Below are positions 1 to 6,273 of a DNA stretch of 6,962 bases, one piece after another (the first letter of the stretch is position 1; every line of letters starts with the position of its first letter). Source of the DNA: an uncultured Gammaproteobacteria bacterium (GTDB lineage: Bacteria > Pseudomonadota > Gammaproteobacteria > Ga0077536). The stretch is from assembly GCA_903866355.1 (NCBI GenBank), contig CAIPNE010000313.1:1-6962 (forward strand). The letters run 5' to 3'. The notes under the pieces were generated by a model. That model saw only the letters and a list, made by a program, of their open reading frames with translations. It searched no databases and had not been told where the DNA came from. Made by a program: the position numbers and the translations under genes.

Positions 1-218
1 ACGACAACGGCCGAGGCATGGACACCAAGACCATCCTCGAAAAGTTCCTCGTCATCGGAGAGAGCGGCAAGCGGGACGCAGGCGACAGAATTTGTAGCAT
101 GACCAACGGCTCTAATATCCTTTATAGAGACGATAATCACCTGAATCTGATTGGCTCTGCATACATTGGAAAAAGAATGGTGGAGGACAATAAGGATATT
201 TTTGGCCATTCCAATTAG
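1..218 (+). pseudogene. Chimeric gene remnant: HSP90-like ATPase fragment joined to SGNH/acyltransferase C-terminus
   Basis: The frame is open from the window edge (codons start at base 3) to a TAG at 216-218. The first ~25 residues, DNGRGMDTKTILEKFLVIG followed by ESGKR, match the N-box/G1 region of GHKL (HSP90/MORC/histidine kinase-like) ATPases, where DNGxGM binds nucleotide and a 'LVIGxSxKR' stretch follows. From about base 85 on, the protein no longer resembles an ATPase. It becomes a short tail with RDDNHLNLIGSAYIG, which fits the C-terminal Asp-x-x-His block of SGNH hydrolase domains such as those ending OafA-type O-acyltransferases. The base composition also drops from GC-rich to clearly AT-richer at that point. 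Neither half could be a working enzyme: the ATPase lacks everything after G1 and the SGNH part lacks its nucleophile. I read it as a deletion or recombination junction. An ATG at 18 could start translation, but the ATPase frame continues upstream out of the window. Family calls are from motif memory only. Confidence 0.6.
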
Positions 219-937
219 ATGGGGCAGGCTCTCACGCCGCCAGTCTGCTTGAGTTAGGCGCCGTTTAAGGTTTGGTGGCGAACAAAAAAACAAATGGGCG
301 TGGTGAGTTTTGGCCAAAATCACGCGCTATTTGGGGGATTCAATGAGCGATGGATTTAATGGGCGATTTTAGTCGTGTAGCTATTGAGTGGGAATGACCG
401 GCCACTTTGGTGGCCTACGATTTTGCGTGACGGGAAAGGCGGCGAATCGTTGTTGTGCAACGCGGCCGCAGCCACGCCAACTGGGTATCGCCAACGCGCT
501 GAATATTTAGCTCACCCTTGGCTCTCGAGGTCAGCGAGACAACCATCAGAAACTCCACGTTCAGCGCTTCGTCAGTGCGGCCATCCTCTAAAGTTCCTAG
601 CGTGATTTACCCATGACATGCGGCCCTGTGGGCCACGGTTAGGCCAGACTGCCGGCTGGGTGAAAGTCTTGTTTTTTAGCCAACCCCTTTGGTCGATGTC
701 GACGTGAAGCGTGCCGATCTTTGTCACGCTTGATTTCTGACAGGTTCACCGCAGGTCAAGGAGTCCATTCTGCCGATGCCAAGGCCGCAGCGAGATGGCG
801 TCAACGGCGTTGCGCCCGTGGCCTTCGCAAACGACGACATCAATGGGCGATGGGATCACGGGTGCTCCCACGCCGGTGCAGGCCACTTGAGCTGGGTGCG
901 CCCTTTGTCTCCAGCTCTGACGACGGGAGCAAACAGG
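219..937. other. Gene-poor stretch between the left remnant and the lipase gene
   Basis: I see no supported gene here. The longest plus-strand frame (384-605, TTG start) has no ribosome binding site and no recognisable motif. A minus-strand frame over about 427-606 is likewise unrecognised. Bases 280-420 are AT-richer with A-runs and short words such as GTGGCC that recall the non-coding ends of some insertion sequences, but I found no terminal inverted repeats or transposase. A small perfect hairpin GGCCC-TGT-GGGCC lies near 622-634 and has no T-run after it. I could not identify a convincing -35/-10 pair for the downstream operon, although its promoter presumably lies in the last few hundred bases of this stretch. 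Confidence 0.5.
925..929 (+). promoter_or_regulatory. Ribosome binding site of the patatin-like gene
   Basis: GGGAG lies 8 bases before the ATG at 938. It decides in favour of this start rather than the in-frame ATG at 776, which has no comparable site and would add 54 non-family residues before the lipase domain. Confidence 0.75.
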
Positions 938-2122
938 ATGAGATACGACCTTGTTTTTGAAGGCGGCGGCGCGAAGGGAATGATCTTCGTGGGTGCATGC
1001 CAAGAGTTCTTTAAGCGCGCGCATACGTTTGATCGCCTATTAGGCACCTCCGCTGGAGCCATCACGGCAACGCTGCTCGCGGCAGGCTACACGCCGCAAG
1101 AAATGCTCGCCGCCCTCGCTGAGAAGGGTATTGATGGCAAGTCTGTCTTTACAGGCTTCATGGGCCCGCCGGCGCGGTTTAGCGCAGCTGAACTACAAGC
1201 CAGTGCGACTCGGCGCTTAATGGATGCGGTCGATTTCACTTTTGTGCCAGATTTCTGGGAGAAAAGAGTACATGAGGGTCTTCTAGGTGCGCTTGAAAGT
1301 AGCGACTCGTTCCGTCACGTCCTTGGACTGGTAGAGCGTGGGGGGTGGTTCGCCGCAGATCGCTTCGTGGCTTGGTTCAGCGACAAGCTCGATGCTGGGT
1401 CGTGGAAGAATGGGCAACGAAACTTCAGTGGTATGACGCTTAAGCAGTTCTTCGATGCCACGGGTGTCGACCTATCGGTCGTGGCGTCGGACACGACGGA
1501 GGAGAGCATGCTGGTGCTCAATCATCGGACGGCACCGAATACCCCAATTGTCTGGGCTGTGCGGATGTCGATGAGTATTCCGTTGCTGTGGGACGAGGTC
1601 GTTTGGCAGGAAAGTTGGGGACAGTACCGGGAACGAGACATTGTCGGACACGCGATTGTTGATGGAGGCATTCTGTCCAATTTTCCGATCGAGCTTTTCA
1701 TCTCCGATGCGCCACAGGTCCTCAAGATCATGGGCCCGAAGCGGGGCAACGAGGTGCTTGGGCTGTTGATCGACGAAAAACTTCCCGTCACAAAAGGCCT
1801 CTTCGTGCGCGTGAACATCAAGCCCGGAGAGCTGGCGACGGTCCAGCGCTTCAAACGTCTGATCGACACGATGACGGGCGCACACGACAAAATGGTACTC
1901 GACGAGTACAGCCACCTCGTCGCACGTCTTCCTGCCCAGGGTTACGGCACGACAGAATTTGACATGAACGATGAGCGACGTGACGCGCTAGTGAAAGCCG
2001 GTCGCGATGCGATGGCGCTCTATTTCGACACGCCGACGGGCCTCGTGCTGCCATCAAAGGCGAGGCTGCCGGGTGCCCGCGTTCCTACCGCGGCGGATCG
2101 CATCGCTACTCGCGCGCTTTGA
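938..2122 (+). CDS. Patatin-like phospholipase, probable membrane-damaging effector
   Basis: The predicted protein has 394 residues. Patatin-family enzymes are Ser-Asp dyad acyl hydrolases that strip fatty acids from glycerophospholipids. All family hallmarks are present: the oxyanion loop EGGGAKG at residues 8-14, the nucleophile elbow GTSAG at 36-40 (Ser38), and the catalytic aspartate in DGG at 242-244, preceded by a SMSIPLLW block like the family's 'AS.A.P' segment. The domain fills roughly residues 3-300, and the remaining C-terminal part has no motif I recognise. The protein begins directly with the first beta strand (MRYDLVFEGGG), so there is no signal peptide and it should be cytoplasmic. 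The start at 938 is chosen for its GGGAG site 8 bases upstream. It is the first gene of the co-directional set with a C11 protease and a CHAT protease. Patatins act as phospholipase effectors in some anti-phage systems (for example CapV in CBASS), so an effector role here is plausible but inferred. An ordinary lipid-turnover enzyme is the alternative. Confidence 0.93.
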   Translation: MRYDLVFEGGGAKGMIFVGACQEFFKRAHTFDRLLGTSAGAITATLLAAGYTPQEMLAALAEKGIDGKSVFTGFMGPPARFSAAELQASATRRLMDAVDFTFVPDFWEKRVHEGLLGALESSDSFRHVLGLVERGGWFAADRFVAWFSDKLDAGSWKNGQRNFSGMTLKQFFDATGVDLSVVASDTTEESMLVLNHRTAPNTPIVWAVRMSMSIPLLWDEVVWQESWGQYRERDIVGHAIVDGGILSNFPIELFISDAPQVLKIMGPKRGNEVLGLLIDEKLPVTKGLFVRVNIKPGELATVQRFKRLIDTMTGAHDKMVLDEYSHLVARLPAQGYGTTEFDMNDERRDALVKAGRDAMALYFDTPTGLVLPSKARLPGARVPTAADRIATRAL

Positions 2123-2151
2123 TAGTCCAAGGCAGCGCAAGGAACGTCTCG

Positions 2152-2289
2152 ATGACCCATGAGGTTCGCGCCGGCGAGGCGGCGGTTCTATTTCCGCCTA
2201 TCGGTCGAACCGCTGGCAGAGCTGCGCGTTGCGCGTCCAGAAGGTGGCTGACAGTTTGTGGAGGAGTGGGCAATGGCGCACAAGGCTAA
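2152..2289 (+). CDS. Possible small protein or leader peptide overlapping the protease start
   Basis: This 45-codon frame opens with an ATG preceded by AAGGAA at 2139-2144, a good ribosome binding site 7 bases away. It runs across the intergenic gap and stops at 2287-2289, overlapping the first 17 bases of the C11 protease gene. That arrangement would suit translational coupling or a leader peptide. The product is Arg/Ala/Gly-rich with two cysteines and matches nothing I recognise. A competing 30-codon frame (ATG 2159, stop 2249-2251) covers part of the same stretch without its own site. Short open frames are common in GC-rich DNA, so this may not be a gene. Confidence 0.2.
   Translation: MTHEVRAGEAAVLFPPIGRTAGRAARCASRRWLTVCGGVGNGAQG
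2177..2213 (+). promoter_or_regulatory. Two mutually exclusive hairpins in the lipase-protease gap
   Basis: AGGCGG at 2177-2182 can pair with CCGCCT at 2194-2199 (11-base loop). GCGGTTC at 2182-2188 can pair with GAACCGC at 2207-2213 (18-base loop). The two stems share base 2182 and interleave, so only one can form at a time. No T-run follows, so neither is a typical intrinsic terminator. An attenuator-like role is a guess from the geometry only. Confidence 0.25.
2260..2266 (+). promoter_or_regulatory. Ribosome binding site of the C11 protease gene
   Basis: GGAGGAG ends 6 bases before the ATG at 2273. It overlaps the in-frame GTG at 2258, so that GTG cannot use it. The ATG is therefore the better start. 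Confidence 0.8.
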
Positions 2290-3541
2290 ATGGACCGTGC
2301 TGACGTACATCGCCGCTCACAATAACCTTGATGCACTGGGCAAAAAGAGCCTCGATGAGATCCTCAGGGTTGGTAGTAGCGACGACGTCGTACACGGTGT
2401 GTTTTACGATGGGCCCGTGGGTGCCGCGCGATACGTGATGGGCGACCCGGGCTACGTGAAATACCAACAACAGTTGGGCAAGTCTTTCGATTCAGGGGAT
2501 CCGGACGAGCTGATTGCCACCGCAAAGTGGCTCTTTGATCAGTATCCCGCCCAGCGGTACGCCCTAGTACTTTGGAGTCACGGCTCGGGGTGGGAGCCGG
2601 CTGAAATCGCAGAGGTCGCGAAGGAGGTGAGGTCGGGCGCGCAAGCGGATCCGGACGAGTCCCAAGAAAGAGCCGGCGCACCGGGTGGCCGAGCGCTGTT
2701 CCGCTCAACGCTGCGCACGATCTTGACGCCAGATAAGCCATCCGAGCGGGCGATACTCTTCGACGATGGCACCGGCCATTCGCTGGACACTATCGAGCTC
2801 GCGCGCGTTGCTCGCGCAATTGCCAAGGCCATCGGGCAGCCTCTTGATTTGCTCGGGATGGACGCTTGCCTCATGGCGAATCTTGAGGTGGCCTACGAGG
2901 TGCGCAAGGACGTGCGTTATCTCGTGGCGTCTCAGGAACTTGTGCCGGGCCACAGCTGGCCTTATCAAACGATTTTTGGCGCATTGCGCGCCAACCCTGA
3001 CCTCGGCGGTGCCCAGTTCGCGAAGCTCGTGGTTGAGCAGTACGTGGGCTTCTACAGAGCCAACCCGCCGGTGGCTGGCGATGTGACGAAGGTGGCCCTC
3101 GACCTCGGCCGCATCGACGACTTAGTTGCGGCCACCCATCAGCTTGCAGAGGCCCTGCGGGGTGAGACGACTAAGCTGGCCAATGCGCTCTGGAACGCTC
3201 AGTTTGCAACCCAGCAACGCGAGACTCAGGAAGGCCGGCGCAATCCGAGCAAGTTCGACTACCACCTTTGGGACCTCCGATCCTTGGCCGCTTGGCTTGC
3301 GGACTCTGACTTAGTCTCGGCGCCCATCAGACGAGCAGCAGCAATTACCGTGAAAGCCTTGGCGCCGGCCGCTGGTTGCGTGCTCGCGGAAGGCCACCGG
3401 GGCGCGTGGTTCGATGGCATCGGCGGTGTATCCGTCTACTTGATGCCTCGTGATCTGCAGCGAATCTCGCGCGCTTACAAGGCACTGGCTTTCGCCAAGG
3501 ACACACAGTGGGATGAGATGCTCGATGCGTATCACGCATAG
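2273..3541 (+). CDS. Clostripain-like (peptidase family C11) cysteine protease
   Basis: The predicted protein has 422 residues. C11 peptidases are caspase-fold (clan CD) endopeptidases that, in characterised members, cut after Arg or Lys. The N-terminal strand WTVLTYIAAHNNLD (residues 7-20) is the family signature. The catalytic His is His103 in LWSHGSGW and the nucleophile is Cys199 in GMDACLMAN, with Asp197 two residues before it and the usual LVASQELVPGHSWPY segment after it. The spacing between His103 and Cys199 (96 residues) is longer than I expect for the family. The extra sequence is a polar stretch at about 108-160 carrying Arg120, Arg133, Arg140, Arg144, Arg148 and Arg159, which is a plausible processing loop. 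No signal peptide or membrane segment is present, unlike secreted clostripain, so the enzyme should act inside the cell. It lies between the lipase and CHAT genes on the same strand. I infer that it is a middle component of a proteolytic relay, but its substrate cannot be read from the sequence. Confidence 0.92.
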   Translation: MAHKAKWTVLTYIAAHNNLDALGKKSLDEILRVGSSDDVVHGVFYDGPVGAARYVMGDPGYVKYQQQLGKSFDSGDPDELIATAKWLFDQYPAQRYALVLWSHGSGWEPAEIAEVAKEVRSGAQADPDESQERAGAPGGRALFRSTLRTILTPDKPSERAILFDDGTGHSLDTIELARVARAIAKAIGQPLDLLGMDACLMANLEVAYEVRKDVRYLVASQELVPGHSWPYQTIFGALRANPDLGGAQFAKLVVEQYVGFYRANPPVAGDVTKVALDLGRIDDLVAATHQLAEALRGETTKLANALWNAQFATQQRETQEGRRNPSKFDYHLWDLRSLAAWLADSDLVSAPIRRAAAITVKALAPAAGCVLAEGHRGAWFDGIGGVSVYLMPRDLQRISRAYKALAFAKDTQWDEMLDAYHA

Positions 3542-3654
3542 CACCCTGCAAGGCAGAACTCCCGCTCAGGCAATGTGCCTGGCGCTGAGATGCCTACAGT
3601 CGGGCGGGACCACGCGAGCAGGGATTCGAGTATCTTGAGGTCGAGTGAGGGGCC
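3542..3654 (+). other. Gap between the two protease genes with nested pairing potential
   Basis: The 113 bases hold no gene I can support. Short complementary arms are nested: AGGCA 3551-3555 with TGCCT 3591-3595, CTCAG 3565-3569 with CTGAG 3585-3589, and alternatively CAGGC 3567-3571 with GCCTG 3577-3581. No T-run follows, so it does not look like a terminator. Read-through into the CHAT gene is likely. Confidence 0.3.
3644..3652 (+). promoter_or_regulatory. Ribosome binding site of the CHAT gene
   Basis: The purine-rich stretch AGTGAGGGG sits immediately before the ATG at 3655. The AGTGAGG core leaves 4 bases, and the GAGGGG end leaves only 2, so the spacing is tight but workable. Confidence 0.55.
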
Positions 3655-5946
3655 ATGAACTACGACGACATCACCCTTGAAGTATCGGATCTCACGATCC
3701 GCCTGTCGGACGATCGACGCCTCGGTACCTTCAAGGTGCGAGTGCTGCAGTCGCCCGCTGGCGAGATGACGCCGGATCAGGCGGCCAGCGTCGAATTCAA
3801 TGACAGTGACTTGCAAATGAGCCTGGCGAAACTCGATCGCCGGGAACTGGACGCGGCGGGGCTCATCGCCGTTGGACGGACGCTCGCCGCACTCCTGCTG
3901 CCGGTTGATGCGCCCGGGAAGGCGCCGAGTGTGCGCGAGATCTTCGCTCGTAGCCTCTTGAAGGCGGGACCCGATGGCGGCCTGCGGCTGCGACTGCGGT
4001 TGTCGGCCGACCTCGCCGTGATTCCTTGGGAATATGCCTACGTAGAACGATCCGGCGGGGAGGGGATCAACGGTTTCCTTGCGCTTGATCCGCGCATTGC
4101 TATCGTGCGGCACGAGGCGTTTGCCGCGAGCGTGACGGCGCCGCTCCTGATGGGTGATATCAAGGTGGTCACGGCACTAGCCGGGGCGGAAGGCTTGCCG
4201 GAGCTGGATCTCGATGGAGAGATGAAGTTCCTTAGCGAGGCGCTGCGCGGTCTCAAAGGGATTCAACTCCAGCTCTGCCAACATGCAACGCTCAAGAAGC
4301 TGCAACCGCTGCTTGCCGGCGCTGGCGTCTTTCACTTTGCTGGTCACGGTGACTTCACGCGACAGATGGGCGCTAGGCCCGGGACCTATACGGGCACCGG
4401 GTATCTCGCATTCGAAGACGAGCGCGTCGATGCCGAACAGATGGGCATCAACCTGCGTGGGCAAGGCATCCGTCTGGCCGTACTCTCCGGCTGCCACACC
4501 GGCCGCCGCGATGGTGTCAGTGTCTGGAGCGGTATTGCACCGGCACTCGTGAAGGGCGAGATTCCGGCGGTGGTCGCCAATCAGTTCACGATTCTCGACA
4601 AGTGCGCGATTGCCTTCAGCCATCAGTTCTATCAGGCGATCGCCGCAGGCATGCCGATCGAGCGCGCAGTATCGGCCGGCCGGATAGCGGTATACAACGC
4701 AGATAAGACTGGGCGGGACTGGGGTGTTCCGGTCCTCTACTTGCGTGCGGCCGATGGACAGCTTTTCGGCGGCGCGGCTGATCCGCAAGCCCGCGAGCGA
4801 GCCAAGCAGGCTGTGGAGGCCGACGTGAAGGTGCGCGCATCGGCGGTCAAATCCGGTGGGGTGCTTGTCGGTGCGAAAGTGCACCGGATGCTCAACGGCA
4901 AACTCGCGGTTGGCGTCAGCGTCGCGGGGGCGGTGTTGGGTGAAGTTGTCGGAGGTGACTTTGCACGTCTTGACGGCGGGTTCGCGAATATTCAAGTCGA
5001 CGTCGGTGAAGTAGGCCGGGGCGGCAGCTTGGTTGGTGCGAAAATCGGCACGTTAGGATTGCGCAGCGGAGAGGCCAGACGGCCGTCTAACCTGACTAAA
5101 GCAGCACCCGGATCAAAACGCGCAGCGGCACCGATCGCGAAGCCGGCGGCGGCACCGATCGCGAAGAGCGCGGCGGCACCAGGCTCGAAGAATGCGGCAG
5201 CGTCAGGCCCGAAGCGCGCGGCGGCGCTGGGCTTAAAGCCTGCGGCGGCGCTGGGCCGTGGGGTTGCGCCTGCCGCGGGGCAGGCAACGCGCAGCAAACC
5301 ATTTTCGATCAGCGCTAGCGTCGAGGTGAGCAGCGTCACCGGCGGCGAAGTGATTGGGACACAGATAAACCGACGTCAGGGCGACACCATCCACGGCAAT
5401 CTACTGAAAGTCGCCCGGGGTGGTCAGGCGTCCGTCAACACGGGAATCAGTGGGCCCGTCAACATCACTGGCCCAGTCACTTTCATCCAGGGACCGACGA
5501 GTCTGCCACCGAGTGCGGGTCCGGTGCTCGAGGCACACGAGCACACCGTCGAGGAAACTGTGCGTTTGGATGTAGCCCTCCCCAAAGGTGCTGTGGTCAA
5601 CGAGCCCTTCGATCTGGTCATTGCGGTAATGCAGCCGGAGGCACCCAAGCTTGCGGTTGCTGATCTCGACCAGGTGGTCAGTGCTGAAGGCAGCATCTTT
5701 CGCAGCGAAGATCAGGATGTCGTGAAGTACCGCGTTGAGGTGACCGGCGCGGGTTTCGACGTTACACCGACTAGCTATCTGCTCGAATTGCGGCCAGGAG
5801 CGAATTCACGTCCGGTCGCCTTTCAGGTCACTTCAAGCAAAACCGGCAGGCGTTCTTTGCTGGTGAATGCGTATCAGGAAGATGGTGCCTTGGCAGCGCA
5901 AACGCGTGTGTCCCTCGCTGTCGTGGTCGCCGTGTCGCCCGGTTAG
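3655..5946 (+). CDS. CHAT-domain caspase-like protease with C-terminal repeats and predicted beta-sandwich
   Basis: The predicted protein has 763 residues. CHAT domains are caspase-fold cysteine proteases (clan CD, related to separase). The N-terminal half fits: an 'LRLRLRLSADLAVIPWEYAY' block typical of the CHAT N-terminal subdomain (about residues 108-128), catalytic His231 in FHFAGHGDF, catalytic Cys280 in VLSGCHTG, and the closing WGVPVLYLR strand from residue 356. Both catalytic residues are intact. Beyond the protease there are three copies of a Gly/Val motif ending LVGAKV, LVGAKI and VIGTQI (393-409, 448-464, 556-571). Between copies two and three is an octapeptide Ala/Lys linker (483-534). 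From about 632 to 758 there is a predicted beta-sandwich-like domain with alternating hydrophobic strands. No signal peptide, membrane helix, TPR, SAVED or NTPase domain is visible. CHAT proteases act in some defence systems (Csx29 of Craspase, SAVED-CHAT). A role as the regulated, upstream protease of this cassette is inferred, with the C-terminal half as sensor or partner-binding region. Confidence 0.92.
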   Translation: MNYDDITLEVSDLTIRLSDDRRLGTFKVRVLQSPAGEMTPDQAASVEFNDSDLQMSLAKLDRRELDAAGLIAVGRTLAALLLPVDAPGKAPSVREIFARSLLKAGPDGGLRLRLRLSADLAVIPWEYAYVERSGGEGINGFLALDPRIAIVRHEAFAASVTAPLLMGDIKVVTALAGAEGLPELDLDGEMKFLSEALRGLKGIQLQLCQHATLKKLQPLLAGAGVFHFAGHGDFTRQMGARPGTYTGTGYLAFEDERVDAEQMGINLRGQGIRLAVLSGCHTGRRDGVSVWSGIAPALVKGEIPAVVANQFTILDKCAIAFSHQFYQAIAAGMPIERAVSAGRIAVYNADKTGRDWGVPVLYLRAADGQLFGGAADPQARERAKQAVEADVKVRASAVKSGGVLVGAKVHRMLNGKLAVGVSVAGAVLGEVVGGDFARLDGGFANIQVDVGEVGRGGSLVGAKIGTLGLRSGEARRPSNLTKAAPGSKRAAAPIAKPAAAPIAKSAAAPGSKNAAASGPKRAAALGLKPAAALGRGVAPAAGQATRSKPFSISASVEVSSVTGGEVIGTQINRRQGDTIHGNLLKVARGGQASVNTGISGPVNITGPVTFIQGPTSLPPSAGPVLEAHEHTVEETVRLDVALPKGAVVNEPFDLVIAVMQPEAPKLAVADLDQVVSAEGSIFRSEDQDVVKYRVEVTGAGFDVTPTSYLLELRPGANSRPVAFQVTSSKTGRRSLLVNAYQEDGALAAQTRVSLAVVVAVSPG
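5101..5256 (+). repeat. 24-bp tandem repeats encoding a Lys-punctuated octapeptide linker
   Basis: Six units of 24 bases plus a partial seventh lie inside the CHAT gene. They encode AAPGSKRA, AAPIAKPA, AAPIAKSA, AAPGSKNA, AASGPKRA and AALGLKPA, then AALG. Lysine falls every eighth residue at 488, 496, 504, 512, 520 and 528. Units two and three share an exact 18-base stretch (5125-5142 and 5149-5166), while the others have diverged mostly in the third and fourth codons, so the array is not fully fresh. The encoded Ala/Pro/Gly/Lys stretch should be a flexible, exposed linker. Unit number could vary between strains by slippage. Confidence 0.9.
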
Positions 5947-6021
5947 TATCCGGTTCCGAAACGACCTGCGCTAACTTAAATCGAAGCAGGCGCGGTTAAG
6001 GCCAAGTCAGCGCAAACTGCG

Positions 6022-6273
6022 TCAATAGCCGAGTCTCTCACGAGGAATTACAGCGCCGTCCTTGGGCGCGAAGGTGTGGCTTCCTGTGCAGGTGTTTCTG
6101 GCACAAGGCACGGCCTATGTGCCGGCAACCAATGCAGTTTGATAGCGTGGGATCTGGCCGCCAAAGCCAGTCCGCGCGCGGTCAAAACCAGCGGGCCATA
6201 GCGGATGTTCCTGGGCGACTACCGATGCCCCGCGCCTGAGGCGCGCCCTCGCCCCGCCCATCAATGAAAGCAT
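6022..6273 (-). pseudogene. Possible decayed small gene with an internal amber codon
   Basis: Reading the minus strand from an ATG at 6273, the frame stays open for 52 codons to a TAG at 6117-6115, then continues open for 30 more codons to a TGA at 6024-6022. The part after the TAG contains VPCARNTCTGSHTFAPKDG, which looks like a genuine small Cys-containing protein rather than random translation, but I cannot name the family. No clear ribosome binding site precedes the ATG. It may equally be chance in GC-rich DNA. Confidence 0.2.
6231..6245. repeat. Short perfect inverted repeat
   Basis: CGCGCC-TGA-GGCGCG forms a perfect 6-bp GC stem with a 3-base loop. It has no T-run on either strand next to it, so a terminator role is not supported. 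Function unknown. Confidence 0.4.

Noticed and set aside
253..259. GTTAGGC, matching the core of an integron attC site
   Set aside because: I found no partner RYYYAAC core at the right distance and no paired inner boxes. A 7-base match alone is expected by chance.
280..420. Possible insertion-sequence end (GTGGCC words, A-runs)
   Set aside because: No terminal inverted repeat pair, target duplication or transposase fragment could be identified.
384..605. Plus-strand 73-residue frame in the left gene-poor stretch
   Set aside because: TTG start, no ribosome binding site, no recognisable motif. Treated as non-coding.
776..937. Upstream ATG that would lengthen the lipase by 54 residues
   Set aside because: No ribosome binding site, the extra residues match nothing, and the patatin domain begins exactly at the ATG at 938, which has a good site.
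1472..1915. Minus-strand open frame of 147 residues opposite the lipase gene
   Set aside because: It lies over the conserved patatin region, including the DGG motif. No independent support.
938..2122. CBASS assignment based on the patatin effector
   Set aside because: No cGAS-like cyclase or ancillary CBASS gene is in the window, and the neighbours are proteases instead.
2258..2272. GTG start for the C11 protease
   Set aside because: It would use the ribosome binding site of the ATG at 2273 as coding sequence and adds five residues outside the family signature.
4177..4995. Long minus-strand open frame (272 residues) opposite the CHAT gene
   Set aside because: It is antisense to a gene with clear catalytic motifs and shows no family motif. 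Such frames are common opposite GC-rich genes.
5947..6010. Terminator after the CHAT gene
   Set aside because: The only stem (CCTGC/GCAGG) is 5 bp with a long loop and no T-run.
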